From positions 434,001 to 498,000 of the forward strand of contig NZ_QMKJ01000002.1 of NCBI RefSeq assembly GCF_003290085.1: a stretch of 64,000 nt of DNA, written 5' to 3'. The position numbers and the translations under genes were made by a program. Under the pieces are notes generated by a model. The model was not told the origin of the DNA and ran no database searches. It saw only the letters and a list, made by a program, of their open reading frames with translations. Below are positions 1 to 8,418 of the stretch, piece by piece. How positions within the stretch are numbered: the first letter of the stretch is position 1; each line of letters opens with the position of its first letter. This DNA is from Aliidiomarina sp. B3213 (GTDB taxonomy: Bacteria > Pseudomonadota > Gammaproteobacteria > Enterobacterales > Alteromonadaceae).

Positions 1-143
1 CTGAGCAGTGTCGTTTTACCACAGCCGCTTGGACCCATAACGCCGGTCACTTTACCTCGAGGGATGCGTAAAGACACACCTTCATATATCGGAGTTTCGC
101 CCCGACTGAAGAACACGTCTTTAACTTCTACAAGATTCTCCAC
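1..143 (-). CDS. mlaF: MlaF, ABC transporter ATP-binding subunit (5' part only)
   Basis: The first 47 codons read (V/M)ENLVEVKDVFFSRG and then a Walker A motif, GPSGCGKTT, followed by LL at the window edge. This matches the N-terminus of MlaF, the cytoplasmic ATPase of the MlaFEDB complex that moves phospholipids between the inner membrane and the periplasmic carrier MlaC. I chose a GTG start at 143, preceded by AGAGG. The rest of the gene lies outside the window. In related genomes the mla operon sits next to kdsD, as here. Other ABC ATPases share Walker A, so the assignment rests on the N-terminal sequence and the neighbourhood. Confidence 0.85.
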   Translation of the reverse strand, partial: MENLVEVKDVFFSRGETPIYEGVSLRIPRGKVTGVMGPSGCGKTTLL

Positions 144-257
144 AATGCCTCTACTGTCCTTTTTAAAGAGCGCAAAGTATAGCGAACAATACCCTGCGGT
201 GTCATTGCGTATCCAGTAATAAAATGTTGCGCAACGACAAGTTTGAATAACGGTCGA

Positions 258-839
258 TTAAGACTCCGGCGTAATTAACTTCAACAAATATCGAGTCAGC
301 GCCTCGTCGTTATCTTCTTCGCCATGGTTCATACCAAATTGGCGTGCCAAACGGTGTCCTATAACAGCGTACCAAGCAACGCGTGCCTGAATAGGACCTA
401 CGCCACACTGGTCAAGTAATCTAAACAGCTCTTGTTGGCGCGGCTGCACAATCTCTGTAAGTTCGGGGTTACTTGCTACTGCCGCCAAAATAGCACTGTC
501 GACACCAAGCTTACCACGTTTGTTGTGCGCTAATTCCGCGCGAATCATGGCATTAATTTCAGCATCAACTCCTGTTGCTTCACCTTGAATTTCAGCTTTA
601 AGCTTCATTCTTTGCTCAACATAGCGCTCTAGCATGGCACTGATTAAAGCGTCTTTACTTTCGAAGTGGTAAAGCAACCCACCTTTACTGATACCCGTGA
701 TTTCAGTAAGTGCGTCGAACGTAAGGTGTGCGGCACCTTTTGAATGCACAAGCTCTTCTGCGCTTTCTAAAATCATGTCGCGTTTACTAGGTCGACCGCC
801 TCTGGCTCTTACGGGCTTAATAATCGTGTCTTGCTGCAT
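258..839 (-). CDS. TetR/AcrR-family transcriptional regulator
   Basis: A 193-residue protein with an N-terminal TetR helix-turn-helix: residues about 20-65 include the recognition-helix region ISKGGLLYHFESKDALI, typical of the family. The C-terminal two thirds is helical and should form the ligand-binding/dimerisation domain; its ligand cannot be read from the sequence. The gene lies between mlaF (same strand, about 115 bp downstream) and the divergent kdsD, so it may control itself, mlaF, or a distant efflux or lipid gene. The leading residues (Arg-rich, GGRPSKRD) form the usual DNA-contacting arm. Confidence 0.9.
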   Translation of the reverse strand: MQQDTIIKPVRARGGRPSKRDMILESAEELVHSKGAAHLTFDALTEITGISKGGLLYHFESKDALISAMLERYVEQRMKLKAEIQGEATGVDAEINAMIRAELAHNKRGKLGVDSAILAAVASNPELTEIVQPRQQELFRLLDQCGVGPIQARVAWYAVIGHRLARQFGMNHGEEDNDEALTRYLLKLITPES

Positions 840-863
840 ATTACAAATCCTTAAACTTGTGTT

Positions 864-879
864 TACCGTCTGGTTGGTA
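864..879. promoter_or_regulatory. Possible TetR operator, imperfect palindrome
   Basis: The sequence TACCGTCTGGTTGGTA lies 25 bp upstream of the TetR gene, with TACC/GGTA ends in inverted orientation. TetR-type repressors often bind such sites in their own promoters. The dyad is weak in the middle, so this is only a suggestion from position and partial symmetry. Confidence 0.25.
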
Positions 880-917
880 TAGTAATAGTAACTTGGCTAA
901 AAGTAAAGGATATAGGT

Positions 918-945
918 CTGCAATCCTGCTCCGCAGTGATATACT
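918..945 (+). promoter_or_regulatory. Possible sigma-70 promoter for the kdsD-npr operon
   Basis: CTGCAA (918-923) and TATACT (940-945) are separated by 16 bp and lie about 50 bp upstream of the kdsD ATG. The -10 element is good and the -35 element is poor. Judged by eye only. Confidence 0.3.
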
Positions 946-996
946 CAGGGCTCAAAATTAGCCGAACAAGTAAGTGGAACTTTCTTAGGAAACGAT

Positions 997-1968
997 ATGG
1001 CGAATACTGATTACCTTTCTCAAGCGCGAAACGTACTCGATATCGAACGTGCGGCCATCGACGAGTTATACGGAAGCTTAGACGAAAAGTTCACCGCAGC
1101 ATGCGAACTGATGATGCACTGCCAAGGGCGTGTTGTCGTAACGGGCATGGGTAAGTCAGGTCATATCGGCGGCAAAATAGCCGCTACTTTAGCGAGTACA
1201 GGAACCCCAGCATTTTTCGTGCACCCAGGCGAAGCAAGCCACGGCGACCTCGGCATGATCACCAAGCAAGACGTGGTGCTCGCTATCTCAAACTCCGGCG
1301 AAACCGGCGAGTTAGTCAGTATCATACCGGTCTTGAAGCGCTTGAATGTACCCATGATAGCCATGACCGGTCGACCAGACTCGACACTGGCTACACTAGC
1401 AGACGTGCACATTAAAGTTGCGGTAAAAGAAGAGGCATGTCCGTTGGGTTTAGCACCTACGGCAAGCACCACAGCAACCTTGGTTATGGGCGACGCCCTA
1501 GCCGTAAGCTTGTTGCGTGCTCGCGGCTTTACTGCCGACGACTTCGCCCTGTCTCATCCGGGCGGAAGTTTAGGCAAACGATTGTTACTTCACGTCAACG
1601 ACCTTATGCATGCAGGCGAGCGTGTTCCTGTGGTGCCAGAAACAGCCATCATTTCCGAGGCTTTATTGGAAATGTCTAGAAAGGGCCTAGGCATGACCAC
1701 AGTGGTCGACGCAAACCAGAAACTATCCGGATTGTTTACCGACGGCGATTTGCGTCGTATTTTGGACCAGCGCGTAGACGTGCATAAAACCTCTATTAAA
1801 GAAGTGATGACTCAAGGCTGCGTCACCGTGAAGCAAAACTTACTAGCTGCTGAAGCATTGCAGCTTATGGAGTCGCGGAAAATTAATGGTCTTATTGTAG
1901 TTGACGAAGAACATCGTCCAGTGGGCGCATTTAATATGCAAGACATGCTACAAGCAGGAGTAATTTAA
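997..1968 (+). CDS. kdsD: Arabinose-5-phosphate isomerase (KdsD/KpsF family)
   Basis: Interconverts ribulose 5-phosphate and arabinose 5-phosphate, the first step of Kdo synthesis for the LPS inner core. At 323 residues it has the usual family length. An N-terminal SIS sugar-isomerase domain (about 35-175) carries GMGKSGHIGGK at 50-60 and the HPGEASHGDLGM segment. Two CBS domains follow (about 207-262 and 270-323). It is the first gene of the plus-strand operon; its TAA shares a base with the kdsC ATG (TAATG), implying translational coupling. Confidence 0.96.
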   Translation: MANTDYLSQARNVLDIERAAIDELYGSLDEKFTAACELMMHCQGRVVVTGMGKSGHIGGKIAATLASTGTPAFFVHPGEASHGDLGMITKQDVVLAISNSGETGELVSIIPVLKRLNVPMIAMTGRPDSTLATLADVHIKVAVKEEACPLGLAPTASTTATLVMGDALAVSLLRARGFTADDFALSHPGGSLGKRLLLHVNDLMHAGERVPVVPETAIISEALLEMSRKGLGMTTVVDANQKLSGLFTDGDLRRILDQRVDVHKTSIKEVMTQGCVTVKQNLLAAEALQLMESRKINGLIVVDEEHRPVGAFNMQDMLQAGVI

Positions 1969-2516
1969 TGATTAGTACTTGGTATGGCGAAATTACCGAA
2001 GAGCTATTCGATCGCCTGCAAAAAATTAAACTGCTGGTGTGTGACATCGACGGCGTGTTTTCCGACGGTCGTATTTACATGGGTAACGACGGGGAGGAGC
2101 TTAAAGCTTTTCACACACGCGACGGCTTAGGCGTGAAAGCATTACGTAGTGCTGGAGTGGAAGTCGCCGTGATTACTGGTCGGAAATCAAAGATCGTCGA
2201 AACCCGCATGACAGCCCTAGGCGTTCCATATATTTTCCAAGGACAAGAGAATAAACAAGCAAGTTACGACTCGGTATGTAAAACGCTTAATCTGACTCCG
2301 GAACAAACCGGTTACATTGGCGACGACACTCCAGATCTCGAGCTTATTAAAAGTTGTGGCTTAGGTGTAGCGGTATTCGACGCACACCCTTCTGTTCAGC
2401 TTGCTGCAGACTATGTCACCATTCAACGCGGCGGTTTCGGTGCCGTTCGCGAAATAGCTGATCTTATATTATTGGCGCAAGGTAAACTCAGCCAAGTGGT
2501 GGAGTCGAGTACGTGA
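1968..2516 (+). CDS. kdsC: Kdo-8-phosphate phosphatase
   Basis: A HAD-superfamily phosphatase that removes phosphate from Kdo 8-phosphate. The 182-residue protein has the nucleophile motif DIDGV (Asp26, Asp28), the TGRKS motif II and a late GDDTPDLE motif. It lacks a cap domain, as usual for the tetrameric C0-type KdsC enzymes. It overlaps kdsD by one base and lptC by four (GTGA), so it sits firmly inside the kds-lpt operon. Confidence 0.96.
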   Translation: MISTWYGEITEELFDRLQKIKLLVCDIDGVFSDGRIYMGNDGEELKAFHTRDGLGVKALRSAGVEVAVITGRKSKIVETRMTALGVPYIFQGQENKQASYDSVCKTLNLTPEQTGYIGDDTPDLELIKSCGLGVAVFDAHPSVQLAADYVTIQRGGFGAVREIADLILLAQGKLSQVVESST

Positions 2517-3100
2517 ATTTAAGAACGATTCTTCTTATTCTCGCTATATCCATAGTGGCGATATTCCTTTTATGGCAGCCTCAGCGTGAGCAAGTTATTG
2601 AAGAAGAGTCACAGGCTTCTGAGCAATTAGTACCGGACTTCATTGCAGAAAACTTAGAAACGAGAATTTACGACCAAACAGGCCGACTGTCTCATCGTAT
2701 TCAAGCGCAAGAAATGTCGCATTACATTCAACAGAACCGCACAGAGCTAATTCAGCCCATTTACACGAGTTATTTACGCGAATTGTCGGCGTCCACGGGC
2801 AACCTCTGGCAAATATCTGCAGAGCTTGGTGAATTCCTCGACGACGAACGACTAGAGCTCATGAATTCAGTACAAATCAGTAACCTGTCACAAATGGGTT
2901 ACATTCAAAATATTGAAACCCAAGCATTACAAATTGACATCCCTAAACGAGAAATGACAAGCTCCGAGCCGGTACAGATTACGGGGCCACAAATTAACAT
3001 CAAGGGAATAGGTTTTCGTGTAGACTTAGAAAGTCAGCAATTGGAATTAATCGAGCATGTGGAAAGCATTTACTACCCTAGCGCTATTACTCGCGACTAA
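2513..3100 (+). CDS. lptC: LPS export system protein LptC
   Basis: Inner-membrane bitopic subunit of the Lpt bridge that passes LPS from the LptB2FG transporter to LptA. The 195-residue protein has an N-terminal transmembrane helix (about 5-22) and a periplasmic beta-jellyroll, close to the usual length of about 190. The start is GTG, chosen because it overlaps the kdsC stop in a GTGA junction. Its 3' end overlaps the beginning of lptA by 44 bases, unusually long for this operon. Confidence 0.93.
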   Translation: MNLRTILLILAISIVAIFLLWQPQREQVIEEESQASEQLVPDFIAENLETRIYDQTGRLSHRIQAQEMSHYIQQNRTELIQPIYTSYLRELSASTGNLWQISAELGEFLDDERLELMNSVQISNLSQMGYIQNIETQALQIDIPKREMTSSEPVQITGPQINIKGIGFRVDLESQQLELIEHVESIYYPSAITRD

Positions 3101-3605
3101 CTTACTCGCTACACCGGCGAGTGCGCAAAGCAGTCAGTTGGAAGAAGACTTCCGACAGCCTGTGCATGTCAGCTCCGACCGCGAGTCGCTCGATCTACGT
3201 GAAAATATTTATGTTGCCGAAGGCCATGTGGAAATTAAACAAGGCTCGCTAACTATTCTTGCAGACCGACTTGAAGTGCAGGGTTTTAGTAACGAAGAAG
3301 CCCCTGCTGAAAAGTTTGTCGCCGTCGGTACGCCAGCAACGTATAGCCAAGAAATTGCACCGGGCATTATTGTAACTGCGAGCGCCAACGAAATTATTTA
3401 CGACGCCACGCTTCGTACCCTTACCCTTACCGGTAACGCAGAACTTTTCCAAAGCGGTAACCAACTAAAAGCGGCCACCATTACTTATAATATTGGCTCG
3501 CAGCAGGTTAGTGCAGAGCGAGACGAAAGCCAACGCGTGCAAACCACTTTCCAACCGCGTGAAAGCGACGACTCAACAGAAGAAAATTCTGGGAATAATA
3601 ATTAA
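3057..3605 (+). CDS. lptA: LPS export system periplasmic protein LptA
   Basis: Periplasmic protein that polymerises into the beta-jellyroll bridge carrying LPS to the LptDE translocon. The 182-residue sequence opens with a classic signal peptide (residues 1-24, ending ASA) and then an OstA-type domain with V[18 protein letters not shown]. The C-terminus is polar and charged. The start lies inside lptC in another frame; no later ATG would keep the signal peptide, which supports this start. The stop is coupled to lptB (TAATG). Confidence 0.94.
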   Translation: MWKAFTTLALLLATNLLATPASAQSSQLEEDFRQPVHVSSDRESLDLRENIYVAEGHVEIKQGSLTILADRLEVQGFSNEEAPAEKFVAVGTPATYSQEIAPGIIVTASANEIIYDATLRTLTLTGNAELFQSGNQLKAATITYNIGSQQVSAERDESQRVQTTFQPRESDDSTEENSGNNN

Positions 3606-4333
3606 TGACGGTGCAACTTAAAGCGGAAAACCTAGCAAAAGCTTATAAAGGTCGCACGGTAGTAAGCGACGTTTCTCTTACCGTAGACGCAGGCCAAGTT
3701 GTAGGTTTGTTAGGCCCAAATGGTGCGGGTAAAACAACAACGTTCTACATGATTGTCGGTTTAGTGCCCAACGACAAAGGGAAAATAACGCTAAACAACG
3801 AAGACATTACGTTAAAGCCGATGCACGAAAGAGCCCGTGAAGGTATTGGTTATTTACCTCAAGAAGCATCTGTATTCCGAAAGTTGTCGGTTCGCGACAA
3901 TATCATGGCTATTCTCGAAACCCGTAAAGACCTCACTCCAGCACAACGAGAAGACAAGCTTGACAGCTTGGTAAGTGAATTCAGCATTGGCCACATTATT
4001 AATAATTTAGGAATGGCACTTTCCGGCGGTGAAAGACGTCGTGTAGAAATTGCTCGCGCGCTAGCCGCAGACCCGAAGTTTATTCTACTCGACGAGCCTT
4101 TTGCCGGCGTAGACCCTATTTCGGTTATCGACATTAAGAAAATAATTCAGCAACTCAAACAACGTGGTATTGGGGTACTGATTACCGACCACAACGTACG
4201 AGAAACCTTGTCTGTGTGCGAGCAAGCTTACATTGTGAGCCAAGGGCAAATGATAGCAACAGGAACCGCGCAGCAAGTTTTAGCGAATCAAAAAGTAAAA
4301 GACGTATACTTAGGCGAACAATTCTCCTTGTAA
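3605..4333 (+). CDS. lptB: LPS export ABC transporter ATP-binding protein LptB
   Basis: Cytoplasmic ATPase that, as a dimer with LptF and LptG, extracts LPS from the inner membrane. The 242-residue protein has Walker [10 protein letters not shown] (near residue 37), the signature LSGGE, Walker [11 protein letters not shown] and the switch histidine in ITDHNV. Length and sequence are typical. It overlaps the lptA stop by one base and is followed by a 61-bp gap before rpoN. Confidence 0.97.
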   Translation: MTVQLKAENLAKAYKGRTVVSDVSLTVDAGQVVGLLGPNGAGKTTTFYMIVGLVPNDKGKITLNNEDITLKPMHERAREGIGYLPQEASVFRKLSVRDNIMAILETRKDLTPAQREDKLDSLVSEFSIGHIINNLGMALSGGERRRVEIARALAADPKFILLDEPFAGVDPISVIDIKKIIQQLKQRGIGVLITDHNVRETLSVCEQAYIVSQGQMIATGTAQQVLANQKVKDVYLGEQFSL

Positions 4334-4394
4334 TTCGCCGCAAAAGCGCAATCATATAAGTAGAGATTAAAAAAATAATGAGCTGTATTCGTAT

Positions 4395-5855
4395 ATGAAG
4401 CAAAGTCTGCAGTTAAAAATTGGCCAACAACTCACGATGACGCCTCAGCTGCAGCAGGCGATTCGTCTACTTCAGCTGTCCTCGCTAGACTTACAACAGG
4501 AAATTCAAGACGCACTCGACAGTAACCCTCTGCTTGAAACCGCAGAAGAGTTCGAGGGCGACACTCCACAAGAATCAAACACGTCTTCAGAAGACACCAG
4601 CGCAATGGACACCGACCAAGCGATGGCCAATGAAGACATGCCGAACGACTTGCCCACCGACTCAACTTGGGAAGACACCTGGTCGGCAGAGAGTGCTCCG
4701 ATCTCGAAAGGCACAGGCTCTGGTGTAGCGAGCGAAGACGACTACGTTTATCAAGGTGAAACGAGCGAATCATTGCAAGACTACTTGCTGTGGCAAATGC
4801 GGTTGTCTCACTTCACGGAACTTGACGAGCGTATCGGTGAAATGATCATCGACGGCATCGACGAAAACGGCTACTTGCAACAAGACTTAGAAGACATCCT
4901 TGCGGCAGTGCAAAAAGAGTTCCCCGAAACAGAAATGGACGAAGTTTGCGTGGTACTGAAGCGCATTCAATACTTCGACCCTATCGGTGTAGCTGCACGT
5001 GACGTGGGCGAATGTATGTGTTTGCAGCTTAATCAGTTAGCGCCTGAAACGCCTTGGTTAAATGAAGCAAAAACAGTGGTTTCTGAGCATTTACAGCTGC
5101 TAGCCAACCGCGACTACCGCACACTGGCTCGTAAAACACGCCTAAAAGAACCTGAATTGAAAGAGGTGATTCGGCTCATTCACACCTTACAACCAAGGCC
5201 TGGTGAGAACTTCACTCAGCGTGAATCTGAATATGTCATTCCCGATGTTTCTGTAAGAAAACACAAAAATCGCTGGATTGTTGAGCTAAATCCAGATGCT
5301 TTGCCTAAAATAAGAGTAAACGAGGAATATGCGGCCCTTTCTAAAAGCGCGCGCAACTCCGAAGACAGCCAATACATTAAAAACCATGTGCAAGAAGCGC
5401 GCTGGTTTATCAAAAGTTTAGAGAGCCGAAACGAAACGCTTTTGAAAGTAACCAATTGTATTGTGCAACGACAACAGGCATTCTTTGAATATGGTGAAGA
5501 GGCCATGAAACCCATGGTTCTTAACGATGTAGCAGAAAGCATCGACATGCATGAATCTACGGTTTCACGAGTTACAACGCAGAAGTTTATGCACACGCCG
5601 CGCGGCATATTTGAATTGAAGTATTTCTTTTCAAGCCATGTCGGCACGGAAGACGGCGGCGAGTGTTCATCAACTGCGATTCGTGCGTTTATACGCAAAC
5701 TTATTGCAGCGGAACGCTCTGAAAAACCATTGAGCGACAGTAAAATTGCTGAACTCATGGCTGATCAGGGTATCAAAGTAGCACGGCGGACGATTGCGAA
5801 GTATCGGGAAGCTATGAATATTCCCCCTTCCAATCAACGAAAAAGCCTTTTATAA
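4395..5855 (+). CDS. rpoN: RNA polymerase sigma-54 factor
   Basis: Alternative sigma factor that recognises -24/-12 promoters and needs an AAA+ activator to open DNA. The 486-residue protein has the Gln/Leu-rich region I (1-50, with LTMTPQLQQAIRLLQL), an acidic region II (about 55-125), the core-binding and helix-turn-helix parts, and the RpoN box ARRTIAKYRE at 463-472 near the C-terminus. Its position after lptB and before hpf-ptsN is the conserved proteobacterial arrangement. Confidence 0.97.
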   Translation: MKQSLQLKIGQQLTMTPQLQQAIRLLQLSSLDLQQEIQDALDSNPLLETAEEFEGDTPQESNTSSEDTSAMDTDQAMANEDMPNDLPTDSTWEDTWSAESAPISKGTGSGVASEDDYVYQGETSESLQDYLLWQMRLSHFTELDERIGEMIIDGIDENGYLQQDLEDILAAVQKEFPETEMDEVCVVLKRIQYFDPIGVAARDVGECMCLQLNQLAPETPWLNEAKTVVSEHLQLLANRDYRTLARKTRLKEPELKEVIRLIHTLQPRPGENFTQRESEYVIPDVSVRKHKNRWIVELNPDALPKIRVNEEYAALSKSARNSEDSQYIKNHVQEARWFIKSLESRNETLLKVTNCIVQRQQAFFEYGEEAMKPMVLNDVAESIDMHESTVSRVTTQKFMHTPRGIFELKYFFSSHVGTEDGGECSSTAIRAFIRKLIAAERSEKPLSDSKIAELMADQGIKVARRTIAKYREAMNIPPSNQRKSLL

Positions 5856-5879
5856 ACGGCAACAGAAGGAAGACGTATT

Positions 5880-6167
5880 ATGCAAATTAACCTCACCGGT
5901 CATCACATTGAAATTACTGAAGCCTTACGCGACTACGTCGATACTAAATTCGCGAAACTCGAGCGACATTTTGACCATATCAACAACGTGCACGTCATAC
6001 TCAATGTTGAAAAACTCAACCAAAAAGCCGAAGCTACTGTGCACCTGAATGGGGGTGAGGTGTTCGCCACATCTGAACACACCGACATGTACGCAGCCAT
6101 TGATGGTTTAATCGACAAACTCGACCGTCAAGTTATTAAACACAAAGAAAAGCTTAAACAGCACTAG
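5880..6167 (+). CDS. hpf: Ribosome hibernation promoting factor, short form
   Basis: A 95-residue ribosome-associated inhibitor that binds the 30S decoding region and promotes formation of inactive 100S particles in stationary phase. It starts MQINLTGHHIEIT and ends in a Lys-rich helix, typical of short HPF/YhbH. There is no C-terminal dimerisation domain, so it is the short gammaproteobacterial type. It lies 24 bp after rpoN and just before ptsN in the same operon. Confidence 0.96.
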   Translation: MQINLTGHHIEITEALRDYVDTKFAKLERHFDHINNVHVILNVEKLNQKAEATVHLNGGEVFATSEHTDMYAAIDGLIDKLDRQVIKHKEKLKQH

Positions 6168-6173
6168 GTAGTT

Positions 6174-6638
6174 ATGGACCTTCGGGAAATTCTTACTCCG
6201 GACTGCACGAAATGTGCAGTTCCGGAACTCAGCAAAAAGAAAGTTTTGGAAACCATCAGCCAAATGGTGGCGCCCAAACTAGGTGGAGTCTCACGCGACG
6301 ACGTTTTTGAAAGCTTGTTGCAAAGGGAGAGGCTTGGAAGTACAGGTATTGGTCTGGGTATCGCTATTCCCCATGGCCGCCTGAGTAACGCCAGCCACCC
6401 TGTCGCGGTGCTTATTACTTTAGACGCACCCATTGAGTTTGAAGCGATAGACAACCAACCGGTTGACATTATTTTTGCCTTATTAGTACCCGAAAATGAA
6501 CCAGAGAAACATTTACAAACGCTTTCTGTAGTTGCACAGCGGTTAAATAGCCGTGAATGTTGCAGGAAGTTGAGAGCGGCCTCGGAAGACCTAGATCTCT
6601 ATAACTTATTCACGGATGACAAAGAAAAATGCAACTAA
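6174..6638 (+). CDS. ptsN: Nitrogen-PTS EIIA component
   Basis: Phosphoryl-accepting EIIA-Ntr protein of the regulatory PTS branch (PtsP-Npr-PtsN), which in enterics adjusts potassium transport and other functions. At 154 residues it has the EIIA-2 fold signature GIGLGIAIPHGR, with the phosphorylated histidine at His67. It overlaps the start of rapZ by ten bases. All its usual operon partners (rpoN, hpf, rapZ, npr) are present. Confidence 0.96.
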   Translation: MDLREILTPDCTKCAVPELSKKKVLETISQMVAPKLGGVSRDDVFESLLQRERLGSTGIGLGIAIPHGRLSNASHPVAVLITLDAPIEFEAIDNQPVDIIFALLVPENEPEKHLQTLSVVAQRLNSRECCRKLRAASEDLDLYNLFTDDKEKCN

Positions 6639-7471
6639 TTATTGTAAGCGGCCGGTCTGGCTCAGGTAAAACTATTGCGTTACGCGTTCTCGAAGACTTA
6701 GGTTTTTACTGTGTCGACAACCTGCCCTTACAACTGCTTCCTGCACTTATCCATTGTGTAAACGATTATGAATCGGTAGCCGTTAGTGTAGACGTTAGAA
6801 ACCTACCCAAAGACGAAGACGAACTAGCCGACGCGCTCGACTTTCTTCCGGGTAAAATAGAAGCAGAATTCCTCTTTATCGACTCTTCTGACGAAGTGCT
6901 CTTGCGCCGCTACGGCGAAACGCGCCGTATGCACCCGCTTTCGAAACAAGAAAGCTCGCTACCCGACGCCATTGCGTTGGAGCACAAACTGCTAGAACCA
7001 TTAGTTTCTAGAACCACTTGGCACATCGACTCGAGTAAGTTGAGTGTTCACGAACTTAGCGAAATGGTTCGCGAGCATGTGTTAGGCCATAAAGACGGAC
7101 AACTGATTCTGACGTTTCTCTCTTTTGGCTTTAAACATGGTGCGCCAGCAAACGCCGACACGGTGCTAGACGCACGCATACTGCCAAACCCTCATTGGGA
7201 ACCGGAACTAAAGGCACTTACGGGGCTAGACCAACCGGTAATCAACTATCTGCAAGAACAGCCGTTGGTTACGAAGTTCATTCAGCAGGTGGGTACGTTC
7301 ATCGACACCTGGTTGCCGTACTTTGAACGCAGCAACCGTAGCTATCTGACTATTGCTATCGGTTGTACTGGCGGCCAACACCGTTCGGTGTACATTGCAG
7401 AAAGCCTTGCCAACCGTTACAGCACTAAAGGGCATAAGGTTCGTGTAAAACACAGAGAATTGGAGAAGTAA
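6629..7471 (+). CDS. rapZ: RNase adapter protein RapZ
   Basis: Adapter that in E. coli presents the GlmZ small RNA to RNase E and thereby tunes GlmS, the enzyme that makes glucosamine 6-phosphate for cell-wall precursors. The 280-residue protein has Walker A GRSGSGKT at 8-15, a Walker B-like segment, and the C-terminal metabolite/RNA-binding part with GCTGGQHRSVYIAE. Length is typical. It overlaps ptsN and ends one base before npr. Confidence 0.96.
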   Translation: MQLIIVSGRSGSGKTIALRVLEDLGFYCVDNLPLQLLPALIHCVNDYESVAVSVDVRNLPKDEDELADALDFLPGKIEAEFLFIDSSDEVLLRRYGETRRMHPLSKQESSLPDAIALEHKLLEPLVSRTTWHIDSSKLSVHELSEMVREHVLGHKDGQLILTFLSFGFKHGAPANADTVLDARILPNPHWEPELKALTGLDQPVINYLQEQPLVTKFIQQVGTFIDTWLPYFERSNRSYLTIAIGCTGGQHRSVYIAESLANRYSTKGHKVRVKHRELEK

Positions 7472-7472
7472 C

Positions 7473-7748
7473 ATGGCTAAGCTTGATCGCGTCATGACCA
7501 TAAGAAACAAGTTGGGTTTACATGCGCGTGCAGCAACTAAGTTAGCCAAGTTAAGTAACCAATTCGAAGCTACCGTAACGATTGAGCAGAACGGCCAGAA
7601 GGTGGATGCTTCGAGCGTTATGGGGCTTATGCTGCTAGCAAGTCAACAAGGTAAAGACATCAACGTTACGGCTGAGGGTAACGACGCTGAAGCTGCCTTA
7701 GATGCGATTGAACAGCTGATTCAAGATAGGTTTGACGAAGAAGCTTAG
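7473..7748 (+). CDS. npr: Phosphocarrier protein Npr (nitrogen-PTS HPr)
   Basis: Small phosphotransfer protein (91 residues) that passes phosphate from EI-Ntr (PtsP) to PtsN. The active-site segment is GLHARAATK, with phosphorylated His17; Ser52-region sequence SSVMGLMLL matches the second HPr helix. It is the last gene of the operon and is followed by a hairpin terminator at 7870-7900. Confidence 0.96.
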   Translation: MAKLDRVMTIRNKLGLHARAATKLAKLSNQFEATVTIEQNGQKVDASSVMGLMLLASQQGKDINVTAEGNDAEAALDAIEQLIQDRFDEEA

Positions 7749-7782
7749 GCTGGGGACTGGCTTCAGCCCGTCCCCATGTGGT

Positions 7783-7850
7783 TAAAGGTGCTAGGCATCC
7801 GTTCATAGGGCTTGTACGGACCGCTGTGCGGTCTCCACGGGATGGTTAAA
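7783..7850 (+). repeat. REP-like palindromic repeat, copy 1, with longer flank
   Basis: The core GACCGCTGTGCGGTC (7819-7833) is a 6-bp perfect stem around TGT, within the extended unit GTACGG...CACGG (7814-7840). The 20-mer GGTTAAAGGTGCTAGGCATC just upstream recurs in inverted form beside copy 3 at 15.07 kb. Other copies are at 14.8, 15.1, 38.57 and 39.28 kb. Placed between npr and its terminator. Confidence 0.85.
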
Positions 7851-7869
7851 GGTTTTAGTTTAGGAGGTT

Positions 7870-7900
7870 GTGCCCCGATATCAGGGCACTTTTCAGTTTT
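7870..7900 (+). terminator. Terminator of the kdsD-npr operon
   Basis: Stem GTGCCC (7870-7875) and GGGCAC (7884-7889) with an 8-nt loop, followed by TTTTcagTTTT. It lies 120 bp past npr. The same hairpin also faces the end of the minus-strand RDD gene, so it may act from both sides, though the T-tract favours the plus strand. Confidence 0.75.
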
Positions 7901-7903
7901 ATA

Positions 7904-8398
7904 TTAACGCTCTAGAGCTCTATCCAATTCAGATCCTGAGTTCTCTTCACTCTCATCGAACTCTACAGGCGCTTTCTGAGTATTGCGAATAACGACTGTA
8001 CCAACGAGCATATCGTGCCATCCGCGCTTTTTGTGATCGATACCTACCCATATAAAGCCTAAACCAAACGAAAGGATCGAAACGATATAAGCGAAATACC
8101 TAGCAACAGCTTGAAGGGTACTCATCTTTTTCCCCGTCTTGGCATCCACAATTTCTAATCGTGTAGCCATTTTACCAGGGGTCCCCAAATACCGAACCCA
8201 AAACCAGATTGTTGCTATAAATGGAACTATATAGCCGAGGACTACATCCCAGAAGCCGTAAATGAGCTCGTCTCCAACAAAGTATTGCTGCCCATATATC
8301 AACCTCAAAGGAATGGTCAAAACGATGAAGATGACGACCGCATCAATGATCACAGCTCCAAACCGTATCCAGAAGCCGGCGTATTCTCTATTTTCCAT
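7904..8398 (-). CDS. RDD-family membrane protein
   Basis: A 164-residue protein with the RDD domain: YAGFWIRFGAVIIDAVV near the N-terminus holds the Arg and Asp that name the family, followed by three to four hydrophobic helices and a GTPGKMATRLEIVD segment. RDD proteins are multipass membrane proteins of mostly unknown role. The start at 8398 (MENREYAGFW) is preceded by GGAGA at good spacing; a longer upstream reading is less likely. It follows the DUF4034-like gene by 20 bp, so the two are probably cotranscribed. No attC was found beside it. Confidence 0.85.
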   Translation of the reverse strand: MENREYAGFWIRFGAVIIDAVVIFIVLTIPLRLIYGQQYFVGDELIYGFWDVVLGYIVPFIATIWFWVRYLGTPGKMATRLEIVDAKTGKKMSTLQAVARYFAYIVSILSFGLGFIWVGIDHKKRGWHDMLVGTVVIRNTQKAPVEFDESEENSGSELDRALER

Positions 8399-8418
8399 GT
8401 AAAATATCTCCGTTGGTT

